Source: Micromonospora sp. RHAY321 (GTDB lineage: Bacteria; Actinomycetota; Actinomycetes; Mycobacteriales; Micromonosporaceae). Taken from it: DNA of 64,000 nt. Below the pieces are notes generated by a model, which worked only from the letters and a program-made list of their open reading frames with translations, was not told the origin of the DNA and did no database searches. The position numbers and the translations under genes are program-made. This document shows positions 25,715 to 34,651 of the stretch, piece after piece. The stretch spans positions 1 to 64,000 of the forward strand of contig NZ_JAMHIW010000010.1 in assembly GCF_023896955.1 (NCBI RefSeq). The letters are read 5' to 3'. Every line of letters starts with the position of its first letter. Within the stretch, counting starts at the first letter, position 1.

Positions 25715-26605
25715 TCAGGCGAGGATGGCGTTCACCACCTGGTTGGCACGCCACTCGTGCTGGGCGTAGAGCCACCCGAACGCCGACACCTGCACGGACT
25801 GGGCCGCGACGGTCAGCGGGAGGTCCTGCCAACCCGGAATCGCCAGCAGTGCGCTAAGGAACTGCCGGGTCGCATACTCCGGCTTCATGAGATCCCCCAC
25901 CGCACCCCAGCCGGTGCTGGGCCGCTGCTGGAAGAGCCCGACGGAGTCGTGGTCCCAGCCGATGGCCTGGTGTGGGTAGTTCTGCGACTCGGGCAGCACT
26001 CCGCTGGCGTAGTTGTAAAGGTTGCTCTCCTGCATCGCCGTGGCCACCGCGATCACCAACGCTCGGCGCGGCACATCCATCTCCTCGCCGGCACGCACGA
26101 TCATCTTCGCGTTGTTCATCTGGGCCTGGTCCAGCCCCGCGACCGGAACGACTCGCTTCGGCTTCGGCTTCGACGTCGCCTTCGCCTTGGGGGTGGGCTT
26201 GGCCGTCGGCAAAGCGGAGCTTTCGCGGCTTTCCGCGGTGGGGCTTTCGGTGACGGGGGCGGCGGACTCTCGGCCCCGCCCACGGGAGGCGGCGTCCGCT
26301 TCCGCCCGCTGGGCGATCTCCGCTCGCTGGTCGGGGGTGAAGGACTCGCCGGCCGGGCTTGCACCAATGACAGCGACACCGGCCAGGCCGAGGCAGCACA
26401 CGGCACCGGTGGCCACCGCCATCCGGGTCCGACCGCGTCGGGCGGCAAAGGGGTTACTGAAGTGGCTGAGGCGGGTACGCAGGGACCCGGCGGGGAGCCA
26501 GCGCCGGGAGACACTGGCTGGCTGATTGGCTGGGGGGCTATCGTCCGAACGGACAGCCGGGCCGCCGAGGCCGCGCGGGTCGTCGAGGTTGCCGTCGTTA
26601 CGCAT
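25715..26605 (-). CDS. Membrane-anchored lysozyme-like (SLT-type) wall hydrolase
   Basis: This 296-residue protein has a cytoplasmic N-terminus of about 65 residues, one membrane anchor (about 66-84), a Lys/Pro-rich linker (KPTPKAKATSKPKPKR) and a C-terminal lysozyme-like domain. That domain holds AMQESNL with the likely catalytic glutamate (about 191) and DSVGLFQQRPSTGWG. The same core occurs in the conjugation hydrolase at 56657-57763. It probably cuts glycan strands in the wall. ATG 26605 is the only good start near a basic N-terminus. No operator of the shared type precedes it. Confidence 0.78.
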   Translation of the reverse strand: MRNDGNLDDPRGLGGPAVRSDDSPPANQPASVSRRWLPAGSLRTRLSHFSNPFAARRGRTRMAVATGAVCCLGLAGVAVIGASPAGESFTPDQRAEIAQRAEADAASRGRGRESAAPVTESPTAESRESSALPTAKPTPKAKATSKPKPKRVVPVAGLDQAQMNNAKMIVRAGEEMDVPRRALVIAVATAMQESNLYNYASGVLPESQNYPHQAIGWDHDSVGLFQQRPSTGWGAVGDLMKPEYATRQFLSALLAIPGWQDLPLTVAAQSVQVSAFGWLYAQHEWRANQVVNAILA

Positions 26606-27187
26606 TCGACGAGGCTAGACAGGCGCACGTGCCGTTACCCACGGTGATCGAGTGGCCGTGCTCACACTTTGCCGTGCCACAACGGGAGTCTCAGGGCCGC
26701 TCCGGGGGACCCGGGAAGAAGCCACGCCAGACCGGCAAATCACCCCTCGATCGCTAGAGGGCAGAAGTCAGCACGAAACGGGGCAGGATGCCGAGGTCTC
26801 TAGGTTGATCCACTAACTCAGCCTTTCGGGCGATATGGGGCTGGCCTTTAGGGACCAGACATTGCCGGTTCTCCTTGCCGTTGAGCCAATCGGCACCCCA
26901 ATGCCCAGGCCACCGCCTCTTAAATCAAGCTGGCGACAGCTACTACGAGTTTGAAGGGGCAGCGGCCACGCAGGCGTCCCGGTCCGGCGCGGTTCCCCAG
27001 CTCACCAGATGGCTTCGATGGGCACTGCCGGACTCCAACCCGAACGACGCTCCGACTCGCGTCGGACGCACTGACGGGACCGGTGCCGGTGCTCGTATGC
27101 GACGGCGCGGTGCCCGGCAGCGTCGCCAACCTGGCACCGACGGCTGTCCGCCAAGACCGGCCCGCCACCGACATCGCGCGGCCGGGG
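26606..27187. other. Intergenic region, no gene seen
   Basis: About 580 bases without a supported gene. Long antisense frames near 26943-27300 have poor composition and overlap real genes in other frames. No repeat or RNA gene was recognised. Confidence 0.5.
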
Positions 27188-27631
27188 TCAGTGGCCGTCG
27201 AAGCCGGGATAGTCCGACAGGCGCCGGCGCGAGTCGACGTTGAGCCACCGCAGTCTGTGCATGTACGCGGCGACGTCCCAGTCGTCCTCGTCCTGCTGCG
27301 CGACGTCGGCGGTCGGCGCTAGTCGCGCCACCGGGCCTGCCTCTGTTTCCCCGCGATGAAACGACCAGGAAGGCCCGACGGCCACTGTGACCTGCAAGGA
27401 ATCCGCCGCAGGCGGGCGGGCAGCGCGGTTCACGCGCTCTCGCACCACGCGGGTCCAGAAGAACACCCCGAAGGCAGCGAACAGCGGCCACTGCGCCGCG
27501 TAACCGTAACTGGCACCGTTGCCCAGCTGCGCGTGCTGCCACTGCCACCAGCCCAGATGCAGGCACGCCACCGCGACCACAGCGACGACTATGTGGCCGA
27601 GCAGCCACTGCGGTCTGAACCAAGCTGGCAT
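27188..27631 (-). CDS. Small membrane protein of unknown function (SURF1-region-like)
   Basis: This 147-residue protein has two membrane helices, LLGHIVVAVVAVACLHLGWW and QWPLFAAFGVFFWTRVV, then a charged C-terminal tail. A WLxGH...LGxWQW pattern is seen in small actinobacterial proteins placed near respiratory or SURF1 genes, but no function can be given. ATG 27631 is preferred to the longer frame. It diverges from the next membrane protein gene across about 40 bases. Confidence 0.6.
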   Translation of the reverse strand: MPAWFRPQWLLGHIVVAVVAVACLHLGWWQWQHAQLGNGASYGYAAQWPLFAAFGVFFWTRVVRERVNRAARPPAADSLQVTVAVGPSWSFHRGETEAGPVARLAPTADVAQQDEDDWDVAAYMHRLRWLNVDSRRRLSDYPGFDGH

Positions 27632-27669
27632 ACCGCCACAATAGCGTCGCAACCGAGTGACCGTCACAG

Positions 27670-28185
27670 GTGATGACATACCGTATCGGGGTGAAGGTGT
27701 TCCCCGTTACCGTGGACTCGGGCCAGACCGTCAGCCTGCGCCTGATCGACAGGACAGTCGTTATCACCTTGACCGCGTCGCGGTGGCGACGTCTGCTGCG
27801 TTGGTCCGCCGGGTCGGTATTGGTCGGGATGGGCCTTGCGACGGTCGCCAACGGCGTTACGCGGGCCGTCGATGGACGGGTTGGCCTGTGGCTGAGTGGC
27901 GCCACCGTGACTGTCGCCGTCGCCGGCGCTATTGGTACCGCCGTAGCAGGAGCTCTTATCTGGCGCGCCGAGCGTCGATCCGCAGGAAGCCTGAGTGCCG
28001 CTCACGTCACCTTCGCCCGCAGTGACGCCCTCGACGGTCGAGTCACCGTGACCGTCGAATGCACCGACGGCACCACCCGCCAGTTCAGCGCGAGCGGCAT
28101 GGCCGGCCCCCGTACGGCCCAATTGTTCGCACGGATGCTCGCTGCGTCGGCCTCGACCGACAAGACCCCCACCGCAATCCCCTAG
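27670..28185 (+). CDS. Hypothetical two-helix membrane protein
   Basis: This protein of about 171 residues begins with a soluble beta-like segment (GVKVFPVTVDSGQTVSLRLID), then two membrane helices at about 45-90 and a soluble C-terminus. I do not recognise a family. The start may be GTG 27670 or ATG 27673; upstream AGG is weak. Confidence 0.55.
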   Translation: MMTYRIGVKVFPVTVDSGQTVSLRLIDRTVVITLTASRWRRLLRWSAGSVLVGMGLATVANGVTRAVDGRVGLWLSGATVTVAVAGAIGTAVAGALIWRAERRSAGSLSAAHVTFARSDALDGRVTVTVECTDGTTRQFSASGMAGPRTAQLFARMLAASASTDKTPTAIP

Positions 28186-28274
28186 AGCTGCCCTTCCTGG
28201 CATCCGCCACCGTCGCCGGCCTTCCGAGACTGCCTGCCCCCTGATTGCGACAGGGTGTGTCACGGCACTAACGC

Positions 28275-28378
28275 GGCAGGCCACCTGGTACCGGCAGATC
28301 TGGTTTCCGGCTGCGGGCTCAAAGCCCTACAGTGGCCCGTCCGACCACAGGGACCACGTCCGCATTCCCATGCCGTAA
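28275..28378 (+). pseudogene. C-terminal remnant of the coiled-coil/ARB_07466 wall gene
   Basis: The bases around ACCGGCAGATCTGGTTTCC and the following 80 match the last 90 bases of the intact gene at 24032-25051 with scattered differences, ending at GACCACAGGGACCACGTCCG (histidine codon lost). It lies just before the intact L,D-transpeptidase gene. Confidence 0.75.
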
Positions 28379-28484
28379 CACGGCCCCCGTCACGGCTCTT
28401 ATGGAGTGGACGTCCTCGCATGACGAGAGACAAGGGGGCCGGCTCGCCACCGACGATCCGGCCCGCGTGTAGGACAGGACCGGA

Positions 28485-29753
28485 TCAGTCGCCGGTGACG
28501 GACGGGGCCGGGGCCGGCGATCCACCAGCCACGGCGCCCGGGTGCGGCACCTGCGCCGGGGCCGGCTGGAGCCCTGCGGGCACGGGCAGTGCGCTGCCCT
28601 TGACGAACTCGTCCCAGCTGACGTTCCAGGCCGTCCAGCCGTTGCCCGGCTGCAATTGCACCTCGGTGCCCTTAAAGGTGACCAGGTCTCCGACCTGGGT
28701 GACGCCCATCAGCCAGTCGGCCGCGGCAGCGGAGACGTTGGTGCAGCCGTGCGACACGTTGGTTTTCCCCTGGTCCCCCTCGGACCACGGCGCCCCGTGA
28801 ATGAACTCACCGCCCCAGGTGAGCCGCTGGGCATCCTCAACGTCGACCACGTAGCCCCCGTTCGGTTCGCCCCGGGTATCGAACGTCGCGTACTGGTGCT
28901 TCTCCATGATCACCATCTTGCCGCTGGACGTCGGCGTGCTCGGCTTGCCGAGGCTGACCGGGATCTTGCGAATCAGCTTGCCGTCCTGCATGACCGACAT
29001 CTGCTTGGTGGCGTTGTCGACTTCCAGGGACACCTGCCGGCCGATCTTGGAGGTGGCGCTTCGGTCCGCGTCGCCGACTCGGTCTTTACCGATGGGCAAG
29101 CCCTCCAGGCCGGTCCGGACGTCGATCGTGGTGCCTGGTCGCCAGAAATCGGGGGCCCTGTAGTAGACCTGACTGCCATCCTCCACCCAGGACCAGGCAC
29201 CCGGCTGAGGGGGATTCGTCTTCACGAACAGGCGGCGCTGCACATCCGCTCGGGCTTCCTTGGCGATGGGCGGATCGAACGCGACGGTTACCGGCATGGC
29301 CGTGCCGTAGATCCGATTGCCAGTGAAGTAGAGCGTGCTGGTGATCGTCGGTTTGGTGGGTTTCGGCATCGTCGTGAAGGTCGTCTTCCGGGTGGTGATC
29401 TGCCCGGAATCGCCGGTCGCGGTGACCTCGGCGGTATAGGTACGCCGGGGCTGCAACGGCCTGCTCGGAACCCAGGCCAACCTGTCCTCCCGAGGCTCCG
29501 CCTTGATCTGCGTCCCCTTGTCGTCGCTGATCCGTACAGCGCTGATCCGCCCACCCTTCACGGCCGTCCCCACCTCGGCACTGATCGGCACTTCCCGCGT
29601 ACCGTCGGAAGGTGTGACGGTCAACTCCGGCGGCGCTGCCCGCCCCGGGGCCGATCCGGCACCCGACTTACGCTCGGTGGTGCACCCGCCGAGGACCAAC
29701 GGTGTGGCTGCGATGGTTACCGCCAACAGTGTCAGTCGCTGCCTCAACTCCAT
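28485..29753 (-). CDS. L,D-transpeptidase lipoprotein (YkuD domain)
   Basis: This 422-residue lipoprotein makes 3-3 peptidoglycan crosslinks, which resist most beta-lactams. The lipobox is LVLGGC (cysteine about 24). Two Ig-like domains (about 45-250) precede the YkuD domain, with the catalytic site SHGCTNVS (cysteine about 336) and its partner histidine in GEFIHGAPW. A Pro/Ala-rich tail follows. The dyad at 29796-29815 overlaps a TACTAT -10-like box upstream. The D,D-carboxypeptidase gene at 30.3 kb makes the tetrapeptide donor this enzyme uses. Confidence 0.92.
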   Translation of the reverse strand: MELRQRLTLLAVTIAATPLVLGGCTTERKSGAGSAPGRAAPPELTVTPSDGTREVPISAEVGTAVKGGRISAVRISDDKGTQIKAEPREDRLAWVPSRPLQPRRTYTAEVTATGDSGQITTRKTTFTTMPKPTKPTITSTLYFTGNRIYGTAMPVTVAFDPPIAKEARADVQRRLFVKTNPPQPGAWSWVEDGSQVYYRAPDFWRPGTTIDVRTGLEGLPIGKDRVGDADRSATSKIGRQVSLEVDNATKQMSVMQDGKLIRKIPVSLGKPSTPTSSGKMVIMEKHQYATFDTRGEPNGGYVVDVEDAQRLTWGGEFIHGAPWSEGDQGKTNVSHGCTNVSAAAADWLMGVTQVGDLVTFKGTEVQLQPGNGWTAWNVSWDEFVKGSALPVPAGLQPAPAQVPHPGAVAGGSPAPAPSVTGD

Positions 29754-29795
29754 GATGCGTCCCCCCAGTTATGACTTCCCTTCGCCACATTCTCT

Positions 29796-29815
29796 CTACG
29801 AGCCGGCGATAGTAG
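29796..29815. promoter_or_regulatory. BlaI-type dyad before the L,D-transpeptidase
   Basis: CTACGAG-CCGGCG-ATAGTAG keeps the 7-6-7 layout. Read toward the gene, the right arm is TACTAT, about 60 bases before the start codon. It links the transpeptidase to the putative BlaI regulon. Confidence 0.6.
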
Positions 29816-30319
29816 ACCGATTTTCGGAAGATTCAGGTGCCCGGCAATGGGCAGCATTTCCCCGAAGTCGCCTCGTGGATGAAGAATGAACTTACTGTCC
29901 TCCTATGCCCGCCTTGGTCTTGCAGGACGATGGTGCCGGCGTTTTTCGCCCAGCCCGGCCACCCTTCGCGCTCGAACCCCGGGCCGGGTTCGTCCCACCT
30001 ATAAGCTGCGTCTTCCTCCTAGCGCGGCGCCAGGCAGGGCAGGGAGCGCCAGGATGACATCAATCGGACTGGCCGCCGCGATGACGCCGCAATAGGATGC
30101 CCAGATCGGCGGGCGAGCAAGAGGGTGTAACCGACTGCGAACGCCTGTGACGGGATATACCAGCCGGGGTGACCCTGCCAGCAGAATTGTCCTGTGATCG
30201 GACATGAGTTAGACCAAAGGCCCATTCTCCGGCTGCGACTGCAGCAATTCTCACTGCCGTCGGGATCACTTTCGCAAACTTGACCGCACGCACTCTGATG
30301 ACGATTACCGTGCATTTAC
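29816..30319. other. Intergenic region before the D,D-carboxypeptidase gene
   Basis: About 500 bases with no supported gene and no clear repeat. The rightward promoter of the carboxypeptidase gene should lie at its right end, but I cannot mark it. Confidence 0.5.
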
Positions 30320-31480
30320 GTGACTACCTGGCGCGTGGCAGCGATGACGTTGAGTGCCGCTTTGGTGGTGCCCGCCGCGGCGGTCATGCCACCAATGCGG
30401 GCGGCAGCCGCGGCGGCCGTCCCATGCCCGGCCGTTGAGCCGCCGATGCAACCGCCAGACACACCGTCTCCACCACCTGTTGATGCCGCCGAGCGGAAAG
30501 TCGGAGGGGATGCGCTGGCCACATCCGGCTTGGCCAGCCCTCCAGACGTACCGACGCCGCCGGGCGTGACCGCCACCTCGTGGCTCGTGGCGGATCTCAA
30601 CAGTGGTGAGGTCCTCGGCGGCTGTGGCCCGCACGAGCGCCGAACGCCAGCCAGCGTTCAGAAGCTGCTCCTGGTGGCCGCCTTGATGCCCCGCCTCGAC
30701 CCAGCGGAGGTCGTCGAGGTGAAGCGGGAGGATCTGCAGGATCTCGATCCGGGCAGTTCGTTGATGGGTGTGGTCGAGGGCGGCAGGTATTCGGTCGAGA
30801 GCCTGTGGCTGGGGCTCTTGCTCAGGTCGGGAAACGACGCGGCCAACGTGCTGGCCCGCGTTGGCGGAGGCGGCGCCGGTAGGCAGGGCGGAGTCGACGC
30901 AATGAACGCCGAAGCGCGTCGGCTGCGCGCGAATCAGACCCACGCGGCGACGCCGTCGGGCCTGGACGGCCCCGATCAGTACACAAGCGCGTATGACCTC
31001 GCACTCATCGCGCGCACCACCTTCGCCCGGGAGGACTTCCGGCGATACATGCAAACCAGGGTGGCGACGGTACCGGCACAACCGGGAACGCCGGCCTTGG
31101 AGATCGACAACGACAACACCCTGCTCGACCGGTACCAGGGAATGCTGGGCGGGAAGACCGGCTTCACCCAACTGGCCCGGCAGACGTACGTCGGTGTGGC
31201 CGAACGCAACGGTCGACGGCTCGCGGTGACCTTGCTCGGGGCGGAGACCGCGCCGTTGGGGAGTCTGGGGGAGGCGATAGCCCTGCTCGACTGGGGCTTC
31301 GCTCTCTCTCCGAATGCTTCCGTCGGCCGCCTGGTCACCCCCGACGAAAAGAAGTCGTCGATGTCGCTGCTGACCGGCCTTGGCCTCGGCGCTGCCGTCG
31401 GACTGGTGGTCATGATCGTCGCGGTCCCCTGGTATCGGCGTATCGGTGCGCGCCGAAGCAGCCAAACGGAAGGGAGATGA
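30320..31480 (+). CDS. D-alanyl-D-alanine carboxypeptidase (low-molecular-weight PBP, DacA-like)
   Basis: This 386-residue wall enzyme trims the terminal D-Ala of the stem peptide. It has a signal segment (about 8-34), a Pro-rich linker, then the penicillin-binding motifs SVQK (about 111), SGN (about 169) and KTG (about 279). A C-terminal membrane helix (about 352-372) anchors it. SVQK differs from the common STMK/SMTK but keeps the catalytic Ser and Lys. The start may be GTG 30320 or ATG 30344; neither has a strong ribosome-binding site. Its tetrapeptide product is the donor for L,D-transpeptidases such as the neighbour. Confidence 0.88.
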   Translation: MTTWRVAAMTLSAALVVPAAAVMPPMRAAAAAAVPCPAVEPPMQPPDTPSPPPVDAAERKVGGDALATSGLASPPDVPTPPGVTATSWLVADLNSGEVLGGCGPHERRTPASVQKLLLVAALMPRLDPAEVVEVKREDLQDLDPGSSLMGVVEGGRYSVESLWLGLLLRSGNDAANVLARVGGGGAGRQGGVDAMNAEARRLRANQTHAATPSGLDGPDQYTSAYDLALIARTTFAREDFRRYMQTRVATVPAQPGTPALEIDNDNTLLDRYQGMLGGKTGFTQLARQTYVGVAERNGRRLAVTLLGAETAPLGSLGEAIALLDWGFALSPNASVGRLVTPDEKKSSMSLLTGLGLGAAVGLVVMIVAVPWYRRIGARRSSQTEGR

Positions 31481-31538
31481 CATCCCATCGGAGTTGTTCT
31501 ACCTTACGATGGCCTCGATCTGTCCGACCGGAAGACGG

Positions 31539-31817
31539 TCATGCGCAGGCAGGTGTCCCCCGGTTGCTGACGTAGCCGATGGTCTCTCGTCCGGCGCCGA
31601 CGGCTCGCAGGATGCCGCCACCGACGGTGGTCGCGGTAGGGATCACTCGTTCCTTCGCGTTGGCGAGCAGAGGGACCAAATCAGGTTCGACGCCGCCGGT
31701 AGCGCCGACAATTTCGACGGTCACTCCGGACTGCACCTTGGCGAGCAGCGCTCCTGCGGTCGGACCCATTGGGCGGCAGGGCGGCCGCCTGTGCGAAGTG
31801 GCGGGCTGCGTAATCAA
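31539..31817 (-). CDS. Unrecognised short ORF, possibly a gene remnant
   Basis: Residues 20-85 of this frame read like protein (AGALLAKVQSGVTVEIVGAT, LANAKERVIPTATTVGGGIL) and the codons favour G or C in the third position. No family is recognised and no ribosome-binding site is seen. It may be the end of a lost gene between the carboxypeptidase and the metal ATPase. Confidence 0.3.
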   Translation of the reverse strand: MITQPATSHRRPPCRPMGPTAGALLAKVQSGVTVEIVGATGGVEPDLVPLLANAKERVIPTATTVGGGILRAVGAGRETIGYVSNRGTPACA

Positions 31818-31864
31818 CCCCGGGCGGCGTTGCCGTGCTGTTGCCGCAGCAGCCCGGCCTACGG

Positions 31865-33880
31865 TCAGGCTGCAGGGCCTAGCCGCCGGCCTCTCCCGTC
31901 CGGCGCTGCGGCTGACCGGCCATTCTGGCCGCGGTGCCAGGCGCGGGAGTGCAGCAGCCGCAAGCCGTTGAGTCCGACGATGATGGTGGAGCCCTCGTGC
32001 CCGGCGACACCGAGGGGCAGCGGCAGGTGGCCGAAGAGGTCCCAGGCGACCAGCACGGTGATGAACGTGCCGGCGATGACGAGATTGGCGGTGACCAGTC
32101 GACGGGCGCGGCGGGACAGAGCTATGACGGCGGGCAGGGTAGGCAGGTCATCGCGGACCAGAACCGCGTCGGCGGTCTGCAGCGCAAGGTCCGAGCCGTG
32201 CTGGCCCATGGCCACGCCGGTGTCGGCGGTGGCGAGGGCGGGGGCGTCGTTGACGCCGTCGCCGACCAGCAGGACTCGCCGCCCGTCGCGTTGCAGGGCG
32301 CGTACGCGCGCGACCTTGTCAGCGGGCAGCAGGCCCGCGTAGACATCGGTGATGCCGGCCTCGGCGGCGAGGCGACCGGCCGCGCCGGGGCTGTCGCCGG
32401 TGAGCAACACCGGCGTCGCACCGGTGAGCGCGGTCAATGCGGTTACCGTGGCCGCGGCTTGCGGACGGACCCGGTCGGCGAGGGCCAGCACCCCGGCGGG
32501 CACGTCATCCACGATCACCACCACTGCAGTACGACCCCCGGCCTGCGCGGTGTCGACCAAGGCCCGCGTCTGCGAGTCGTGTGCAAGGTGATCGAGCAGG
32601 GACGGGCTGCCCACCTGTATCCGTCGCCCGTCGACGGTGGCGGTGACACCTCGGCCCGGGGTGGAGACGAAGTCATGGACGGCAGGGACGGTCAGTTCCC
32701 GGTCACGGGCGGCGGCGAGCACGGCGGCTGCCAGGGGGTGTTCGCTGGGATGCTCGGCGGCTGCGGCCAGTCGCAGCAGGGTGTCCTCGGTGTGGTCGCC
32801 GCCGGGGACGAGGTGAATCTCCGCAATGCGGGGGGTGCCCTCGGTGAGGGTGCCGGTCTTGTCGAAGGCCACGATGTCGGTGTCAGCGAGCTGTTCCATG
32901 ACCACGGCGGACTTGACCAGCACGCCGTGCCGGCCGGCGAGGGCGATGGCCGACAGCAGCGGCGGCATGGTCGCCAGCACCACCGCGCACGGTGACGCGA
33001 CGATCATGAAGGTCATCGCCCGGAGCAACGTCGGCTGCAGCGCCGCGCCGAGCGCCAAGGGGACGGCGAACAAGGCGAGGGTTGCCACGACCACGCCAAG
33101 CGAGTAGCGCTGCTCCAGTTTTTCAATGAAGAGCTGGGTGCGGGCCTTGGTCGCTGATGCCTCCTCGACCAGGGCGACGATGCGGGCGACAACTGACTCC
33201 GTGGCCGGGCGATGCACCCGGGCGAGCAGTGTGCCCGCGCCGTTGACGGTGCCGGCGTACACCTCGTCTCCGGGCTGCTTGGCTACCGGCAACGGTTCGC
33301 CGGTGATGCTGGCCTGGTCGACGTCGCTCGCGCCGTCGACCACGAGGGCATCGGCGCCGATACGCTCCCCCGGGCGGACCCGGATCAGGTCATCGACGGT
33401 CAGGTCCGCGGCGTCGACGCTGTCCTCGGCGCCGTCGTCGTGGACCCGAGTGGCCCGTTCGGGGGCGAGGTCGAGCAGCGCGCGGACCGAGTCGGCGGTC
33501 CGCGCCGTGGCGAACGCCTCCAGCGCGCCGGAGGTGGCGAAGATGACGATCAGCAGCGCCCCGTCGAATACCTGCCCGATGCCGGCCGCGCCGATCGCCG
33601 CCACGATCATCAGCAGATCCACGTCCAGAGTCTTTTCGCGCAGTGCCCGCAACCCGGCCAGCGCCGGCTCCCACCCGCCGACCGCGTAGCAGGCGAGGTA
33701 CAGCGTCCACCACAGGAGCGCCGGGGCGTGTGCGAGCTGCGCGACGGCACCTAGGGCGAACAGCACGGTGGCAGCGGCCGCCCACCGCACTTCGGTGAGG
33801 GACCACAGCCGGGCACTCCACCGTTGAGGCACGCGCGCGGTGGACGTCGCGCCCGGGGTGGTGTCGATCGTCAGCGTCAC
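31865..33880 (-). CDS. P1B-4-type metal-exporting ATPase (CtpD/CoaT-like)
   Basis: This 671-residue ATPase has SPC in helix 6 (VASPCAVVLATMPP, about 294) and HEGSTIIVGLNGLRLL near the C-terminus (about 628), the two signatures of the P1B-4 class that exports cobalt, iron or nickel rather than copper. DKTGTLTEG (about 337), SEHPLAAAV and GDGVNDAPAL are intact. There is no N-terminal metal domain, as in CtpD and CoaT. The start is GTG 33880 or TTG 33889. It diverges from an ArsR-family gene across about 70 bases, the usual arrangement for metal-controlled export. Confidence 0.9.
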   Translation of the reverse strand: MTLTIDTTPGATSTARVPQRWSARLWSLTEVRWAAAATVLFALGAVAQLAHAPALLWWTLYLACYAVGGWEPALAGLRALREKTLDVDLLMIVAAIGAAGIGQVFDGALLIVIFATSGALEAFATARTADSVRALLDLAPERATRVHDDGAEDSVDAADLTVDDLIRVRPGERIGADALVVDGASDVDQASITGEPLPVAKQPGDEVYAGTVNGAGTLLARVHRPATESVVARIVALVEEASATKARTQLFIEKLEQRYSLGVVVATLALFAVPLALGAALQPTLLRAMTFMIVASPCAVVLATMPPLLSAIALAGRHGVLVKSAVVMEQLADTDIVAFDKTGTLTEGTPRIAEIHLVPGGDHTEDTLLRLAAAAEHPSEHPLAAAVLAAARDRELTVPAVHDFVSTPGRGVTATVDGRRIQVGSPSLLDHLAHDSQTRALVDTAQAGGRTAVVVIVDDVPAGVLALADRVRPQAAATVTALTALTGATPVLLTGDSPGAAGRLAAEAGITDVYAGLLPADKVARVRALQRDGRRVLLVGDGVNDAPALATADTGVAMGQHGSDLALQTADAVLVRDDLPTLPAVIALSRRARRLVTANLVIAGTFITVLVAWDLFGHLPLPLGVAGHEGSTIIVGLNGLRLLHSRAWHRGQNGRSAAAPDGRGRRLGPAA

Positions 33881-33889
33881 GCCACACAA

Positions 33890-33961
33890 GTTACCTGCAT
33901 GACTTCGCAGATATTTAATCAGCTAGGAAGGCAGCCAAGGAGTTAGGGCTAGGCTGGGCGG
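33890..33961. promoter_or_regulatory. A+T-rich divergent promoter of ATPase and ArsR genes
   Basis: The stretch CGCAGATATTTAATCAGC stands out as A+T-rich in this G+C-rich window. It lies between the divergent metal ATPase and ArsR-family genes and is the best place for an ArsR/SmtB operator, although a clean 12-2-12 dyad is not visible. Confidence 0.45.
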
Positions 33962-34348
33962 GTGCACACGTCGCTGCCGGATTTTCAGATGCCCAACGAC
34001 GAGCAGGTCCACCTCGCAGCCGAGGGCTTCCGGCTACTTGCAGACCCGACCCGCATCAAGATCCTCTGGGCCCTGCTGCAGGGTGAGTCGTCGGTGGCAT
34101 GCCTCGCCGAGCTAGTCGGTGCCGCCCCCACTGCCGTCAGCCAGCACCTGGCCAAGTTACGCCTCGCTGGACTGGTACGGGGACGCCGCGAAGGCACCTT
34201 CGTCTACTACTCCGCCGCGGACGTCCACGTGCAGGCTCTGCTCGCCGAGGCGCTCTTTCACGCCGACCACACCGACCGCGACATACCCGACCACGCCCGC
34301 GGCGACCTGCTCCCCCACACTCGTCCCACCACGAGCCCAACCCGCTGA
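33962..34348 (+). CDS. ArsR/SmtB-family metal-sensing repressor (NmtR/KmtR-like)
   Basis: This 128-residue winged-helix protein has LLADPTRIKILWALLQGESSVACLAELVGAAPTAVSQHLAKLRLAGLV, of which the last part is the recognition helix region. The C-terminus is His/Asp-rich (HADHTDRDIPDH, LLPHTRP), like the nickel/cobalt sensors NmtR and KmtR. It faces the P1B-4 ATPase and should release that promoter when cobalt, nickel or zinc binds. GTG 33962 has no clear ribosome-binding site, so the message may be leaderless. Confidence 0.88.
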   Translation: MHTSLPDFQMPNDEQVHLAAEGFRLLADPTRIKILWALLQGESSVACLAELVGAAPTAVSQHLAKLRLAGLVRGRREGTFVYYSAADVHVQALLAEALFHADHTDRDIPDHARGDLLPHTRPTTSPTR

Positions 34349-34651
34349 TCCGCAACGCGGAAAGGTAGCTGGCCGAGGCGACTCTCAACCGCGTACCCGG
34401 ACATCTCGCGTATTCCCTCTCAGTCACGCTAAGGGTGCTGCTGGACGGCGCGCTGGTCGTGGGAGTCACCCAGATCAGCTGCCGCAACTTGCCCGAGGCG
34501 GCGGCGAATCGACCACCTGCTGCAGCTGTGTACAGCGACCGCGCTGCGGTGGGACCCCGTCGGATCAAACCCCCGCATGCCCTGACCTGCCAAGGTTGTC
34601 GCGGCTGCCGGAGTATTGGCCGACCCGCCGACGGAAGGGCACGATGGGCGG

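Noticed and set aside
26606..27187. tRNA or small RNA gene in the gap
   Set aside because: No cloverleaf or known RNA pattern could be traced by eye.
26943..27905. Long leftward frame of 320 codons
   Set aside because: It overlaps two better-supported membrane protein genes and has Arg/Pro/Ala-rich shadow composition.
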